A DNA stretch of 64,000 nt, taken from assembly GCA_029204225.1 (NCBI GenBank), contig CM055098.1, positions 49,977,063 to 50,041,062 of the forward strand. Direction: 5' to 3'. The first letter of the stretch is position 1, and each line of letters begins with the position of its first letter. The notes under the pieces are model-generated. The model had not been told where the DNA came from and searched no databases. It saw nothing but the letters and a program-made list of their open reading frames with translations. The position numbers and the translations under genes were made by a program. Shown piece after piece: positions 1 through 11,174 of this stretch. The DNA is from Diphasiastrum complanatum (lineage: Eukaryota > Streptophyta > Lycopodiopsida > Lycopodiales > Lycopodiaceae).

Positions 1-933
1 TTTCCAAAACTTTTTAGAGATGGCCTGTGCTCGGCCCATTCCATAGTACATAATAAGCTTGAAAAAACAATTATGTTACTTGTGTAACATGGCTTTCAAT
101 ATTTTAAGAACAACTTTTTGACAACATACTTTGAATTTTGTGAAAAATCAAAGTTTTCTTTCCTTGAAACCTTTGATAAAGTGATATGCATTTTAATTCA
201 AATTTTTTATCCTTTAGTGTTACACATTTTTATTAAAAAGTTTTAAATCACGGTTTGAAAGATCTTTTGGGAGCAACGGTGTTCATGTCAGAGTGCGCTG
301 GCATTTTAGTCCCCTGGCTTTTCGAAGTGGTTAAGAATCAAGAACTGGCGGGACATGGTTTTTGTAAAAGGCCTACCCACCACCTCCTATTCTTTTCTTT
401 TTTTTGTTTCTACCGTCTTGTATATATGTATCTGTTTTTTATGGCCTTTATTTTCCAGTTTGTTTGTTTTTTTCTCTTGTACGTTCATTGTTCTGGACGC
501 TTCTGTCTTGGTCTTCTCTCTCTCTCTCACTCGCGTACACACGCACAGAGCAATATGTGCTCTCTCAGTAGTAGCAACAACATACCTCAAACCCTCCCAG
601 CTCGAGGTAAGCTGCGGCTATGGAGAATGTGCAATATACATATTACCAATGATATTCATTGCTGATTGTATGCTTAGTCTCAGGTCGAGATTGTTGAGAT
701 GATATCAGATCTATGTTCTGTATTGACCTGATCCCTGCGAAGGAGATATACGTGGTCGAGATCTATGTTCTGTATTGACCTGATCCCTGCGAAGGAGATA
801 TACGTGGCATTTCTGCAGCTTTGGATTGCTCTGTCCAATCCTGCATTACAGTCTTCTGAAACCAAAACAGACGCCATTCATGATTTCTATATGATTTTTG
901 AGGTATTTCACAAAGAGCTGTGGCGCGGTATAA
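1..933. other. 5' flank of the hydrolase gene
   Basis: No protein-coding gene is recognised here. Visible are a pyrimidine-rich CT tract at 512-528, of the kind often seen in plant core promoters and 5' leaders, and a 52-bp tandem duplication at 707-807. Short open frames in this stretch are not conserved-looking and several lack an ATG. It probably holds the promoter and 5' leader of the gene starting at 934, but I cannot place the transcription start. Confidence 0.4.
707..807. repeat. 52-bp tandem duplication, two copies
   Basis: A 49-bp block beginning AGATCTATGTTCTG and ending TACGTGG occurs at 707-755 and again at 759-807 with no difference that I can see, giving a 52-bp period. It lies about 130 bp before the start codon of the hydrolase gene, so it is in the likely 5' leader or proximal promoter. 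The lack of divergence points to a recent duplication or an assembly artefact. Confidence 0.9.
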
Positions 934-1863
934 ATGGCACTTCCTGGAAGCTTGATACAGCTGCTTCCAACTCATGAAGAAAGAGAAGGCGTGGATGTCT
1001 TATGGCAGATCCCAGACGAGCCAAGAGCGGTGCTGTTTATTGCTCATGCTGGAAATGGAAACCCAGGCACGTATTGGGATCATCATCCCCATTACCTTCA
1101 TTCGTACATAGGCTTGCAAGAACACAAACTGATTGTGCGATACGCACTCTCTCGATCCTATGCAGTGATCGCTGTGAAAAGCGTTAAAGATTACTGGCAA
1201 GATTGGCCTCCGGAGGCATCTCAAGACGCAATTAACGTGAAATTGATCCTCAATGCTTGGCTTTCAGAGCACGGGCTTCAAGATCTGCCACTCACCGGTC
1301 TGGGTGCTGCCTCCGGCGGCAACTTTCTGTCGGTCCTGGCTCTCACCGTCAAATTTTCTGCCATCGTGGTCATGATCTCTCATGGAGTCACTCGATCCTT
1401 TGAGAAAAGCGATGGCACCTACCCACCTACGCTGTTCATTCACATGCCAAAAGATACTTTCACCTCCAGAAAGGTCGCTGGAGAAATAGAAACTCTAAGA
1501 AGCAAAGGCATTCCTGCTAAAAGTATCGCGTGCTCCGAGTTTCCGGTCTACCCTCAAGCCTTTGTAGATCACGCGCCTGGCCTCAGCTTTGAATCGGCTG
1601 CAAAGATATACTTGAAGATGATCACGGAGGGAGTTATAAGCTCGCAGGGTCTGGTTATAGATTCATTGCGCCCTTCCAAAGTAGGGAACCTGTTACAGAG
1701 CTTAGATATATTGCCAGCTACAGCGAATGATGAGTTGAATGTTATGCGAATGAAGGAGTGGGAGGAGAATATCAGTCATCTGCTGCGAGTGGCGGAAGCA
1801 CGCCATGCTGTGACTGGACGTCATTGTGAGGAAATGTTCGACTGGCTGGATGGGAAGATGTAG
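934..1863 (+). CDS. alpha/beta-hydrolase-like protein, 309 aa
   Basis: The frame is open and single-exon from ATG 934 to TAG 1861-1863. The codon just before the ATG is an in-frame TAA (931-933), which fixes the start within this exon. The protein looks like an alpha/beta-hydrolase-fold protein: an early strand followed by a loop (VLFIAHAGNGNPGTYW, about residues 33-48), a nucleophile-elbow-like GAASGG (residues 124-129, candidate Ser127), and a later strand LFIHMPKD (168-174) where an acid residue often sits. I see no signal peptide or membrane segment, so a soluble intracellular protein is likely. Plants have uncharacterised proteins of this type with a GxSSGG-like elbow; the substrate is unknown. 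This is the only non-transposon gene I can support. The elbow has Ala where the first Gly of GxSxG would be, so esterase activity is not certain. Confidence 0.75.
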   Translation: MALPGSLIQLLPTHEEREGVDVLWQIPDEPRAVLFIAHAGNGNPGTYWDHHPHYLHSYIGLQEHKLIVRYALSRSYAVIAVKSVKDYWQDWPPEASQDAINVKLILNAWLSEHGLQDLPLTGLGAASGGNFLSVLALTVKFSAIVVMISHGVTRSFEKSDGTYPPTLFIHMPKDTFTSRKVAGEIETLRSKGIPAKSIACSEFPVYPQAFVDHAPGLSFESAAKIYLKMITEGVISSQGLVIDSLRPSKVGNLLQSLDILPATANDELNVMRMKEWEENISHLLRVAEARHAVTGRHCEEMFDWLDGKM

Positions 1864-2265
1864 TCTGCTGCTGCATGGACTGAGTATGTTCTCGACTTAC
1901 TAGCATCCATATGTATCTCAATGTCAGCTCGACGCTGAGTTTATTTACTGTTTCTGTCAGAGCTTTATCTGGAACCCAGTATCACATATAATCAATGAGC
2001 TATTTGTCACTCGATCATTTGATTTGAAAAGTTCTCTTGTTGCTGCAGCAGTAGAAAGACAATCCTTACCTGATTATTTCAAATCCATAGACCAGATTAT
2101 AGCATGCCGTCTTTCAATCAAAAACCGTAATTTACAAAGGAATTCAGATCGAGAATGCTTTAAGAAAAGTTTACAGTTTAACATCATTGTTGATGGGGAA
2201 GAAATCAAGTGCAATCCTGCTACCATGGTCGAAGTATAGTTACTCGACGCAACTGCTTTGCATTT

Positions 2266-2371
2266 AATAAAAACTGTGAACTTAATGATGAGACTATGCT
2301 TCACTAATCAGCTTACTGTTGTTCACAGTTTTGGACACTATAATTTGGTCTCTACTCTTGTAAAAAATAAA
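2266..2371 (+). terminator. candidate poly(A) signals of the hydrolase gene
   Basis: AATAAA occurs at 2266-2271 and at 2366-2371, 400-500 bp past the stop codon. Either could serve 3' end formation of the hydrolase transcript. In plants this hexamer is only a loose predictor, so the assignment is by position. Confidence 0.3.
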
Positions 2372-2399
2372 GTCTGTATTCAGCCACTAGAGAGTGCCA

Positions 2400-3989
2400 A
2401 CAGTTCGTCGAATCAACTTAAAAAAGTAGGCACTTTCATCCTTTTTGAGCTCATTTTGTGTGGTCTTTCAGAGCCTCGAAGGTGAAGCTGAAGGTAGCAC
2501 CCATTAATCCATTATGAACCAAACTCAATTCTAGGAGCACAACCCGTTGTCCAAGAGAAACCGAGATGCTTTGAAAAGCCCATTTGCCAAAAGATCGTCA
2601 AAGGGATCGAACGTCTATCAAGCTCCCAAGCTCCGAAGGGAGCTGAAAGAAAATATGTTAACAGATTTTCCACTAGAGACATTGCAGATTGTGTGGTGGA
2701 GAGAGAATGCCACAATCCGGAGAGAGAATGGCATATTACGGAGAGAGAAAATATGCCTCCTCGAGTCACCTCCAAAATACAAAGAGAACCCGAGCGCCTA
2801 GCATTACGTAGAGTTGTAATGACGTGAATTGCTATATCAAGCCAAGTGTACTCTTCATGGAGATTGTTGTTTTTTTATCTGCACTCCCCCAAAAGCTAGA
2901 GAGATACAATGAAAGGATTGTGGACTAGAAAGATAAGGCCTTGCAAAAAGTGGCATTTAGTTATGTGAAGGAAGCAAGTCATGAAGATCCACATAGTTGG
3001 CTACACACAAGAGCAATAGAAGGCAAAAAATAGAAATCCTTTTCTTCACAATTGAAACAGAGTTTAATGGCAATGCAAGAGTCGAAAAGTAGCACATTTG
3101 GTTCCTCTAGCAGTCCTATGTACCAGTATTGGAGTGTGTGTAAAATATATTTCTAGAAGAACCTAAAGCTCAATAGGTGGTGTCAAGGTGCATGTATGCC
3201 AAGTGTTGCAAAAGGATCTTATAAACTTAGACACAAGTTTGGGAGTATTTACATTTTTTATTTCATATACTATTGCCCAAAATGTAGTCGCTTGAGTTCC
3301 TTAAGTCTTATAAAGGAGCGTTGAATCTTGGCAGTTACCACTTATTATCAAGTTGGTTTGATTTTAAGTATGCCTAGGCACAATCATACTAAATTAGTTA
3401 TGATGTAAGTCCAAGACGTTCAATGAAGCAAGCTTGCTAATGTTTGATGGTATGCTATCACTTAAACTACTACAATATAGCAGTAATGTCCCGTTCAAGG
3501 AGTGAAAGCTGGCCAGAGGTATCCCCCAAGGAGCACTTGGCCAAGGCATCAAAAGAGGTTCCCTTTGATAAATTGTTCATGATTATGTTGAGGTTAATGG
3601 ATCGTGTAGGCAAGCTAAAAGAAGCGAGTATAGCTATTATCAATCACTTCATGGCAACTAGACAAGGAGGGGAGTTTTAATGGTTCTTCAAATATCTTTT
3701 ATTTTGTGTGTCAATAGTGGCCATATCTTTAAAGAATTGGTAAAAAAAACAATAAAAAAGTGGATTTCTATGTAATGTGGGGATTTTACACATTCGGTTC
3801 CACATGTATCTCATATGAAATTTAGAAAAAAATCAAAGTCATTTCATACACTATTGAGCTATTGGATCAAAGGGTATATTAGCTTCTTTTAGCATGCTAA
3901 TGCTACATTAATTTGGTAACGTAGATCAGCTGTGTCTAACTACTCTTTGAAGGATTGTAAGAGTGATATAGTCGGTAGTGACCAGCGAT
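2400..3989. other. intergenic, no gene recognised
   Basis: Two short open frames occur (2547-2801 and 3444-3680, both plus), but neither resembles a family I know. The first contains a stuttered GAGAGAATG-type repeat around 2698-2750. No LTR, primer site or transposase motif is visible. Old transposon remains are possible. Confidence 0.4.
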
Positions 3990-4385
3990 CACATCTGAAT
4001 TCCTGACGAACTGATTTCGTTCACGAATCTTTTAGCTTCGTGCTTCGCTTCACTTCGTTTTGCGATCGCTTAGCTATAAGGGTTAATCAATTACAGAGCT
4101 CACCTAAGTTTGTTTCGTTTCGTTTCTTTTCGTCATGTTTCGTCTCGTCTCGTCTTGTCTCGTTACAGAGGGTGATTGATCTTGTCACAAATTATTTCGC
4201 TTCATTTCGTTTCGTTTCGCGATCTGTGTGCTTCTAGCATGAATCAATGTCGGTGCAAGTTTCGCTTCATTTCGTTTTCATTTAGAATTCGTCTCGTTTC
4301 GTTTGGTTGTGTTATAGAGCCTGCTTGATCCAACTCGAACAAAAATAATTCGAGTGTTGCGAAAAGTTTCGCGAATTGTTCGTAT
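3990..4385. repeat. TTTCG/TCTCG-rich low-complexity region
   Basis: The pentamers TTTCG and TCTCG recur dozens of times, densest at 4100-4165 and 4195-4300. Between the arrays, similar short sentences recur (a TTCGCTTCATTTCGTTT block at about 4197 and again at about 4260), so there is a higher-order repeat of roughly 60-70 bp as well. The open frame through 4040-4237 (Phe/Ser/Arg-rich) is a by-product of the repeat. Confidence 0.7.
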
Positions 4386-4458
4386 ATAACCCGCTTAAAA
4401 AAAATCGTCTCTCCTGAGGATTATTCCCAGGGCTCAAAAATAAATAAAAAAATTAGGA

Positions 4459-4490
4459 CAGAATGGAGCTAGTATACTGGCTCCATTCTG
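4459..4490. repeat. perfect 11-bp inverted repeat (hairpin)
   Basis: CAGAATGGAGC at 4459-4469 is matched by its exact reverse complement at 4480-4490 around a 10-base loop that itself contains the palindrome AGTATACT. No gene lies alongside. It may be part of a decayed inverted-repeat transposon. Confidence 0.7.
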
Positions 4491-5276
4491 CTCTAAAAAT
4501 GGACTCCATCCAACCCCAGGAGTCTTTTGCACCACTTCTTATGAAGTTGGTAAGCAAAATCATTTGTTCATAATCGTTAAAATTTTTTTTGCAAATATTT
4601 GAGTTACATTTTATGCACTTAAAAATTGATGAAGGAGACTTAACTTAAACCAATATATATATTCATACATAAATGTTCCGAGTACAGAGATATATTACAA
4701 ACTAAGTCGAACCTGACTTTCACATACATGCATGTTACAATATTGAAATACCTATTACATCCAACTGAGTCATCCTCATCCTGGTCATTGACATCGCCTC
4801 ATGTGACTGTGATGCATGGGATTGGGACTATGATACCTGCATCCAATGAAGATGAGTCAGTTATTTGAGAAATGTGATTGGAGTGAAAGTCAGACCACAT
4901 GAATGTAGTGAAGTTAAAATATATCTTGAAGCCATATATACCTCAGAATATTCATCCCTATCAATTCTCATTCCTTGTCTCTCCAATAATTTGAGTAATG
5001 ATTGCATGTTGTTGGACTATGCATACTTATACTTCTCTTTCGTGGGAGACCGCTTTACGGCAAATTTCTACATGATCGACAAAATTGTGATTATAATTCT
5101 AATATATATGCAAATAATCTGTGGTAGTGCAAGAAGATTAGCAAAATAAAATTTGAATTTCGATAATGTCAAATTCAATATATGGGTGGGGAGACTTACG
5201 AAATGGGCATGAAAAGAACCTTGGCCAAGTTGAGAAGGCCCTATAGTCTTTAGTCACTGCGGGTCCCTATAAGAAA
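4491..5276. other. intergenic, no gene recognised
   Basis: AT-rich sequence without recognisable coding content. A 94-codon frame at 4865-5149 (plus) has no family resemblance. Confidence 0.4.
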
Positions 5277-5820
5277 TGCCATATAGAATAATGGAATAAA
5301 AGAACAAAAACAAAAAAAACAATATTGTTTATTTGCTTGCCCCCTTGGGAAAACCCTTAAGATGAGGATAGGAAAACACAAGAGAGACTGCGGAGCAAAA
5401 CCACCCAACCAATCCTAGATCCCTCTTGGAGAATCCTCTTGGATCTAGTCCCCAAGCCATGCCATGTGATAGCAAGAGGAGAAGAGCTCATTGGTAACCT
5501 AGACCAAAGTTGTCGATGGAATAATCACTACCTTAATATATAGAGAGTAGGATCCTGTGCATGAACCCATGCAATCCCCATGCAAGTCAACTATAAATAG
5601 ATCACAACTCTTCATGCATACATCCTGCCTATAACAGTCACATGTACATGCACTACTCCATATGTCTCAATTAGAGTGTCTGGGTCCTCTCAAAGTCATT
5701 AGTCACCAACAGGCCTCGATGTGGAATAATATCTAGGCGTGACCAATAATCTCAAACACTAGAGGGCCAGTCTACCATATTAGGACTATTCCATGTCCTT
5801 AACTAAATATGGTCGTAACA
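5277..5820 (-). mobile_element. possible LTR downstream of gypsy 1
   Basis: Read on the minus strand, a purine-rich run (GGAGTGGTGGG, 5821-5831) is followed by TGTTACGACC, a typical LTR start, at 5811-5820. Downstream come TATTTATAG and then AATAAACAATATTG, the usual order of TATA box and poly(A) signal in an LTR. The far end at about 5277 is a guess from a CA dinucleotide. It does not match the 15603-16346 LTR, so it is not that element's own partner LTR. It may belong to another insertion, or the assignment may be wrong. Confidence 0.35.
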
Positions 5821-6045
5821 CCCACCACTCCTGAGGTTTATCCTCAAGATACAGTCACTTTGACTCATCCCACATTCTCTTCAATAACTCATCTAGTTAC
5901 ATGGATATGCAACGGGCATACTGGATTACTAGGATATTGTGAGAGATTGCAAAACTATGGAAATCAGTTTTCTATGAGTTTTTCCCATAGTGAGCACTTA
6001 GAATTATTTCTGATATTCATTCCTCATAGTAAGAAGTTAGTTTTT

Positions 6046-7737
6046 TCAGTTTGATGTATGCCATTGTGCTTTTGCCTTAGATTTTTCATGTTCATTGATC
6101 AATCTTGTGCAATCGCTTTGCAGGGAGCTGATGTATCCTTCCAGGCGATCAGCCAGTTGCTGTGCCATCTTCTTTTCAGCTTCAGATTTGTCTTTATGTT
6201 GCTTGGCAATCTTCAATTCTCGATCCAATTGGACAATCTTCTGGTTGATGAGAGTGTTTTTCGATCCCAGATCTAAAATTCTCTGTTTCATTTCTTTTTT
6301 CTTGTCAAGCATAGACTGGATCACTTGTGCAAGGCTTGAGACCAAACCGAGAGCATCACCATAATCTACTGTTGTGGAGGTGGCAGCAGCAGGAGGACCT
6401 GATGGTACTGTCCTTGGTTGGCGTAAAATAGATGCCGGTACTTCTTCATCTTCAAAAATATCTTCTTCCTCGAAACCCTAGACACGGTGGCGTCGAACTG
6501 CTTGGTGATTTTGCAGCTTGGTCGACTCGAAGTATGGCTGGGCTGTCTTCAACTTGACGTGGCTGGTATGAATCTTCAACACCGACGGTAGTGTCATGGA
6601 TTTGTTCGAATCCTCTTCCAAGGGATTAGATTTCAAAGGGGACAGGGCTTTGGGGCATTTCAAAAATTTTGGTGGCCCCAAGGGGATCGGAATCATTGAA
6701 CATATCCATGAAATACTGTGTGTTTGGTGAAGTAGCTTCAGTGTGTGGGGGTGAGACAGCCTGGGCAGTTGTGATGGGAATGGTAGTCCCAATAGTCACA
6801 AAATGTCCTTGTGTGGAAGCAGAGGCGAGGAAAGCATCAAAGACGAGGGGAATAGGAAGTTCAATGCAAACAGTAGAAGGGGGCGGAAGCGCAGCTGGCG
6901 TTGTATGCCTAGTACGACGTCATGACGCAGAAGGTGAGTCAGGAATGACGATCTCGCTGCGTGGACAACGTTGATTATGTGAACTGGAAGCCTGGTGGGA
7001 TGACTCGGCTGGCGCTTCTTCATAGATCGAAAGCACAGAGTCCAGGTGGAAACCATGGATTTTTTTTTCCAGGTGAGAGGTGGCTAGAAGAGACAACAAG
7101 GAACCAACAGTGAACTGCTGCTTAGTATTGCTCTTAATAGCTCGTTTGAGCTCACCAGCAACAGTCTTGAACCGATTATATGGTTCAAGAGGGGCTTTGG
7201 CTAGCTTGGTATAGGAGTCAATTATCCTATGGAGGATCTGTGACGTGATGCGGTCTTTCCTAAGGTTGCCAACCATCAGGAAGTTGTTCAGGAGCTGGGC
7301 AACAACATGGATGGAAGGCTCAGTGATGGCATCCAAGAGGTATCCGTCATTGGTCCAGTGTAGATCGTTGGTTAGGTTGATGTAAGGCTTTATGGCCTGT
7401 TTGGTCTGCTTATGATTGGGTGAGGCTTGTGTACCTGACGCTATACCGATGGCAGCAAGGGCGGCCTCAGTGACGTGCACCTTGTGTGTTGCTCCTTGAA
7501 AGGTGATATAAAATTTGGATTTCTCTTCCTTCCACATACTGAAGGCAAGAGTGATGAAATCCATGTTGATTCTCCCATAAAAGGCTCTCTCATGAATACC
7601 CATGTGAGCAGAGGCTCCGCAAGGCTCATCCACTGAGTGACCATGCTTGTGCTAGGAAGGATCATGATGTCCGTTGCAGATGGGACATCACGATAGATAG
7701 TATAACGTGGAGACTGGAAAGTATCGGTGGAAGACAT
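6046..7737 (-). pseudogene. extra 3' ORF of gypsy 1 (globular part, linker, coiled coil)
   Basis: This lies after pol on the same strand. It starts at ATG 7737 and is broken into several frames: one from 7737 to about 7630, one from 7633 to 6920, then a Ser/Pro/Thr-rich stretch in shifting frames, then 6345-6046. The central part (7633-6920) is a globular-looking segment with a ...FQG...HVTEAALAAIGIASG pattern. The last part is a strongly charged coiled coil rich in Lys, Glu, Gln and Leu heptads. The gypsy 2 ORF at 40715 has the same three-part plan and a similar local pattern. Such ORFs occur in plant Tat/Athila elements; function unknown. The similarity to the putative plant transposon protein domain is from memory and not tested. 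Confidence 0.6.
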
Positions 7738-8572
7738 GATGATCAAAAATGAAAAGTAAAATGCGCAAAAGTATATCAGAAAGCAGTCTAGGAATTTGGA
7801 AGGCTTTGGTCGCTGGAAAAATTCGCAAGAGCTTCGCTAGCACAAGTGACGAATGAATCGAATTTAGCCAACTTAAAGGTGAATTTGGTGGGTCCATTAC
7901 ACTGAATACTAGTTTGGCTGATCAGTTTTGAACAAAAATTTGTAGGCATGTACAGTATTGTAAAAATAGGCTATAAAAATCTCGACAAAGGTTTCTGGGA
8001 ATCTGAACCTATCCGGCAAATATTTTCCAGGGTTGGCGAAGGATGAATCTTCGCCTAGAGGGTCCTTCGTCCAGGTACTATCATAAATGTATTTTTCCAA
8101 AATCTGAACATATAGCCATCCTAATTTTGACGTTTTAAGACCATCTAGAATGTTTGCAAAGGTTCATAATGAGGGTAAGACGCTCGGGAAGGTTCTCAAA
8201 ATGGCATATTGTTGATCATTCGCCAGATTCAAAAAATAGATTTTTTATGGACAAGAACCTTCACCCACCTCAAATTAGATAAATATGTAGTGGATGTACA
8301 GTTTGAGAGCTCAGCGAAGGTTTTTGATACTATATAGGCCAAATCTGACCAAAATAGTAATTTTTTAAGTCATTTTCATCAAAAATATCGTTCTTTCTTT
8401 TTTCCATGCTGATGACTTTTTCTGACTTTTGCTCATCAGTCTTTTCTGAATTTTTGTTTTAACTATCTTTTTTACAAAAAATCTGAACAATCAAATATTG
8501 AATACAATAAATTAAAAAACAAATAAAATTAAAAAATCTTTGAGATCAGACTTGTTGATCTGGTTGAGCTGA
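7738..8572 (-). other. non-coding spacer between pol and the extra ORF of gypsy 1
   Basis: No coding frame is credible here. The plus strand carries scattered copies of a short motif, GCGAAGGTT and near variants (about 7985, 8034, 8187 and 8316), sometimes as inverted pairs such as GCGAAGG...CCTTCGTCC at 8035-8073. The same motif is scattered through the element's leader at 14436-15580. Confidence 0.6.
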
Positions 8573-9960
8573 CTACCAAAACTTGCGTAATCGGTTGCCA
8601 TTCACCGGAGTATCAAATCGTTTTCCATCCAAGTGCTCAATAATTTCAAGATTTCCTTCACTTTATATGGGTCTTCACCGGTAAACATCAATTTTTCCTT
8701 TATCAGCTTGGTTTTGTACATCAATGCAAGATCTCCTACTTTCAGATCCTTTTTGTGCAATCCGATCAGGCCATGCCTTGCGGTGGGCTTTCTCTGTTGC
8801 TAATGCATGAGCTGCTATCAATCGGGTTTCACATAACTTGTGCAACGCTTCATGACGTGGTTGTAAAGACTTATCATCATTTAGCCGTTCTGTTGCTGCT
8901 ATGCATAAAGATGGGATTAAAAATTCAATCGGCATGACAACATCTTGACCATAAACCAGTTGAAAGGGTGTTTGATTTGTACTATTTTTGTAAGCGGTTT
9001 TGAATGCCCATAATGCTGCATACAGTTTATGTTCCCATCAGACCGACTCGCTTCAACTGTCTTTGTCATAATGGTGCAGAGAATCTTATTGAAAGATTCA
9101 GCTTGGCCATTCCCTCTGGGATAGTAAGGAGTGCTAAATCTATGTATCACAAAAAAAATCTTCCAGTAAACACTTTATTGTTTGATTAACAAAGTGTGTA
9201 CCCCGGTCACTGACAATCTCGATCGGACATACAAATCTGATTATAATATTTTCATAGAGAAACTTGGCCATAGATTTCGCATCAGCAACTTTGACAGCTT
9301 TGGCTTCAACCCACTTGGTCATATAATCAGTTGCTACGATAATGTATCTGGCCTGAGATCCTTGCACGGCAGGATGAATAGGACCAACATAATCCAGTCT
9401 CCATTATTCAAATGGTGCTTGCGATAAAACCGGATGCAAGGATTCATAATTTTGCCGAGTAGGCCGTCATGCTCGCTGGCAAACATCACGTGTCTGAATA
9501 AAAAATTTTGTGTCCTTATGAAGCGTAGGCCACCAACAACCTAATTGCAAAAGTTTGCAAACAATAATATCTGTAGAGAAGTGTCCTCCGCCCATGCCAT
9601 CATGTGAAAACATGATTAAATCTGGGACTTCATGTAGTAAAACACATCTTCGTTGAATATTGTCTGATCCACGACGATACAATTGTCCTCCAATCAATTG
9701 ATAAGGTTGAGCCTTATGAATCAATTGTCTCTTCTGTACTTTTGTCAAAGAGTCATTCGGTTGTCCTAGCATCAGGTACTCAACAATATCCGCTGCCCAC
9801 TCAGGTACCGCTTCTACATAGAACAATGCAGCATCTGGTAATTCATCATCCACTTCAGTATTAACTGGTGCGGATTTGATTCGCGAAACTTGATCGGCTA
9901 GAGAATGTTGCTTACCCTTTCGAACCACAATTTGAAAGTCAAATTCAGTCAATTATAATA
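8573..9960 (-). pseudogene. gypsy 1 integrase and end of RNase H
   Basis: Reading leftwards, the segment 9952-9467 holds the RNase H tail and the integrase zinc-binding region (HDGMGGGHF, then CWWPT; the first Cys of the final CxxC is replaced, leaving TRDVCQR). Segment 9367-9140 holds the catalytic core with ATDYMTKWVEA and SDRGTHF (two of the three acidic residues). Segment 9150-8917 begins with TPYYPRGNGQAESFNKIL, which carries the third (Glu). A GPY/F-type tail, FDTPVNGNRLRKFW, ends at the stop 8573-8575. Frames change at least three times, so the enzyme is dead. Confidence 0.85.
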
Positions 9961-11160
9961 ACCATCTTGCAATATGTCCAGTATTGCATGTCTTGGTTAC
10001 CAAGTAAAGTAACGGCTGGTGATCCATATAAAATGCAAAGTGCGTTTCCATGAGATAGTGATAAAATTTCTGAACATAAAAAATCATGGCTAACACCTCA
10101 CATTCTGTTGTTGAATAATTCTTCTCCGAATCTATAAGTTGTTTGCTTGCAAATCGTATAGGATAATCCTTCTTATAATCACCTGTCTGCGTCAAAACTG
10201 ATCCAATGGTGTATTTTGAGGCATCTATGTGAACATGAAATTCAATTGTCCAATCTGGAGAACGCAGTATTGGTGCTGAAGTTAATGCATTTTTTAATTT
10301 TTCAAAGGCTTCTAACGCCTCTACTGTCCAAATAGGAACAATAGTCATTTTGTACATAGGTCGTGCTAAATCCACAAAGAAGGTAATAAAAATGCGATAG
10401 TAGTTCATATGGCCCATAAACACATAAACTTTACGAATCGTTGTTGGCAGTGGTAATTCCACAACAATCTTGATCTTAGAATAATCTGTGGCAATACAAT
10501 GTCTTGATATCACATGTCCAAGCACAACTCCGTGAGAAACCCATATTTGACATTTTTCTGGATTTAGAGAAATTTGATATTTGCGACATCTTTCAAATAC
10601 TTTCTCCAATTGATCCATGTGGTCTGCATCTGTACTATGGACTCCCATGTCATCCAAGTAAATTCAAGGAATTTCAGCAGATAATCTTTAGAAGCAAATT
10701 GCATTACTCTTTGGAATGAACTTGGTGTATTACAGAGTCCAAACGACATTACTTTGTAAGCATAGGTTTTCCATTCTGTTGCAAAAGCGGTTTTGTGGCG
10801 ATCGGCAGGTGCAATCTTAACCTAATTGTAACCACTAAATCCATCCAAGAGACTATAAGCTTTCGCTCTAGCAAGGCGATCCAAAATGCTTTCAGTAAAA
10901 CGTAATGGAAAGTGATCCTTCCGCATCACTTTGTTCAACGCCTTGAGATTCACACAGATTCTCAATTTCCCATTCTTCTTAGGAACAATGACAATTGATG
11001 AGATCCATTCGAAATGATCAATCTCTTAAATGAAATTGACGTCAAGCAGTCTTTGAAGTTCTTTCTTTATCAGATCCGCAACATTAGGATTACAACGATA
11101 GAACTTTGTAACCTTTGGAACTGCATCAAGTACTAAAGATATGGTATGTTCAATAACTAA
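9953..11160 (-). pseudogene. gypsy 1 reverse transcriptase and RNase H
   Basis: The fingers and palm can be followed from about 11160: WISSIVIVPKKNGKLRICVN at about 10945-11010, then MSFGLCNTPSSFQRVM at 10749-10702, then the DDMGVHS catalytic region at 10654-10637. The connection and RNase H follow in one frame (10657-9953) with HVHIDASKYTIGSVL and NYSTTECEVLAMIF. Homologous fragments are at 32069-32247 and 37201-38600. Stops and frameshifts interrupt the palm, so it is not functional. Confidence 0.85.
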
Positions 11161-11174
11161 CGACGGAATACCCT

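Noticed and set aside
387-590. Minus-strand frame rich in Arg/Glu/Lys in the hydrolase 5' flank
   Set aside because: It overlaps the CT-rich tract and has no conserved-looking features.
2547-2801. 84-codon plus-strand frame after the hydrolase gene
   Set aside because: No recognised domain, no good start context that I can defend, and a stuttered repeat within it.
5277-5820. 3' LTR of gypsy 1
   Set aside because: Start and body do not match the 15603-16346 LTR, so I list it only as a possible LTR of unknown ownership.
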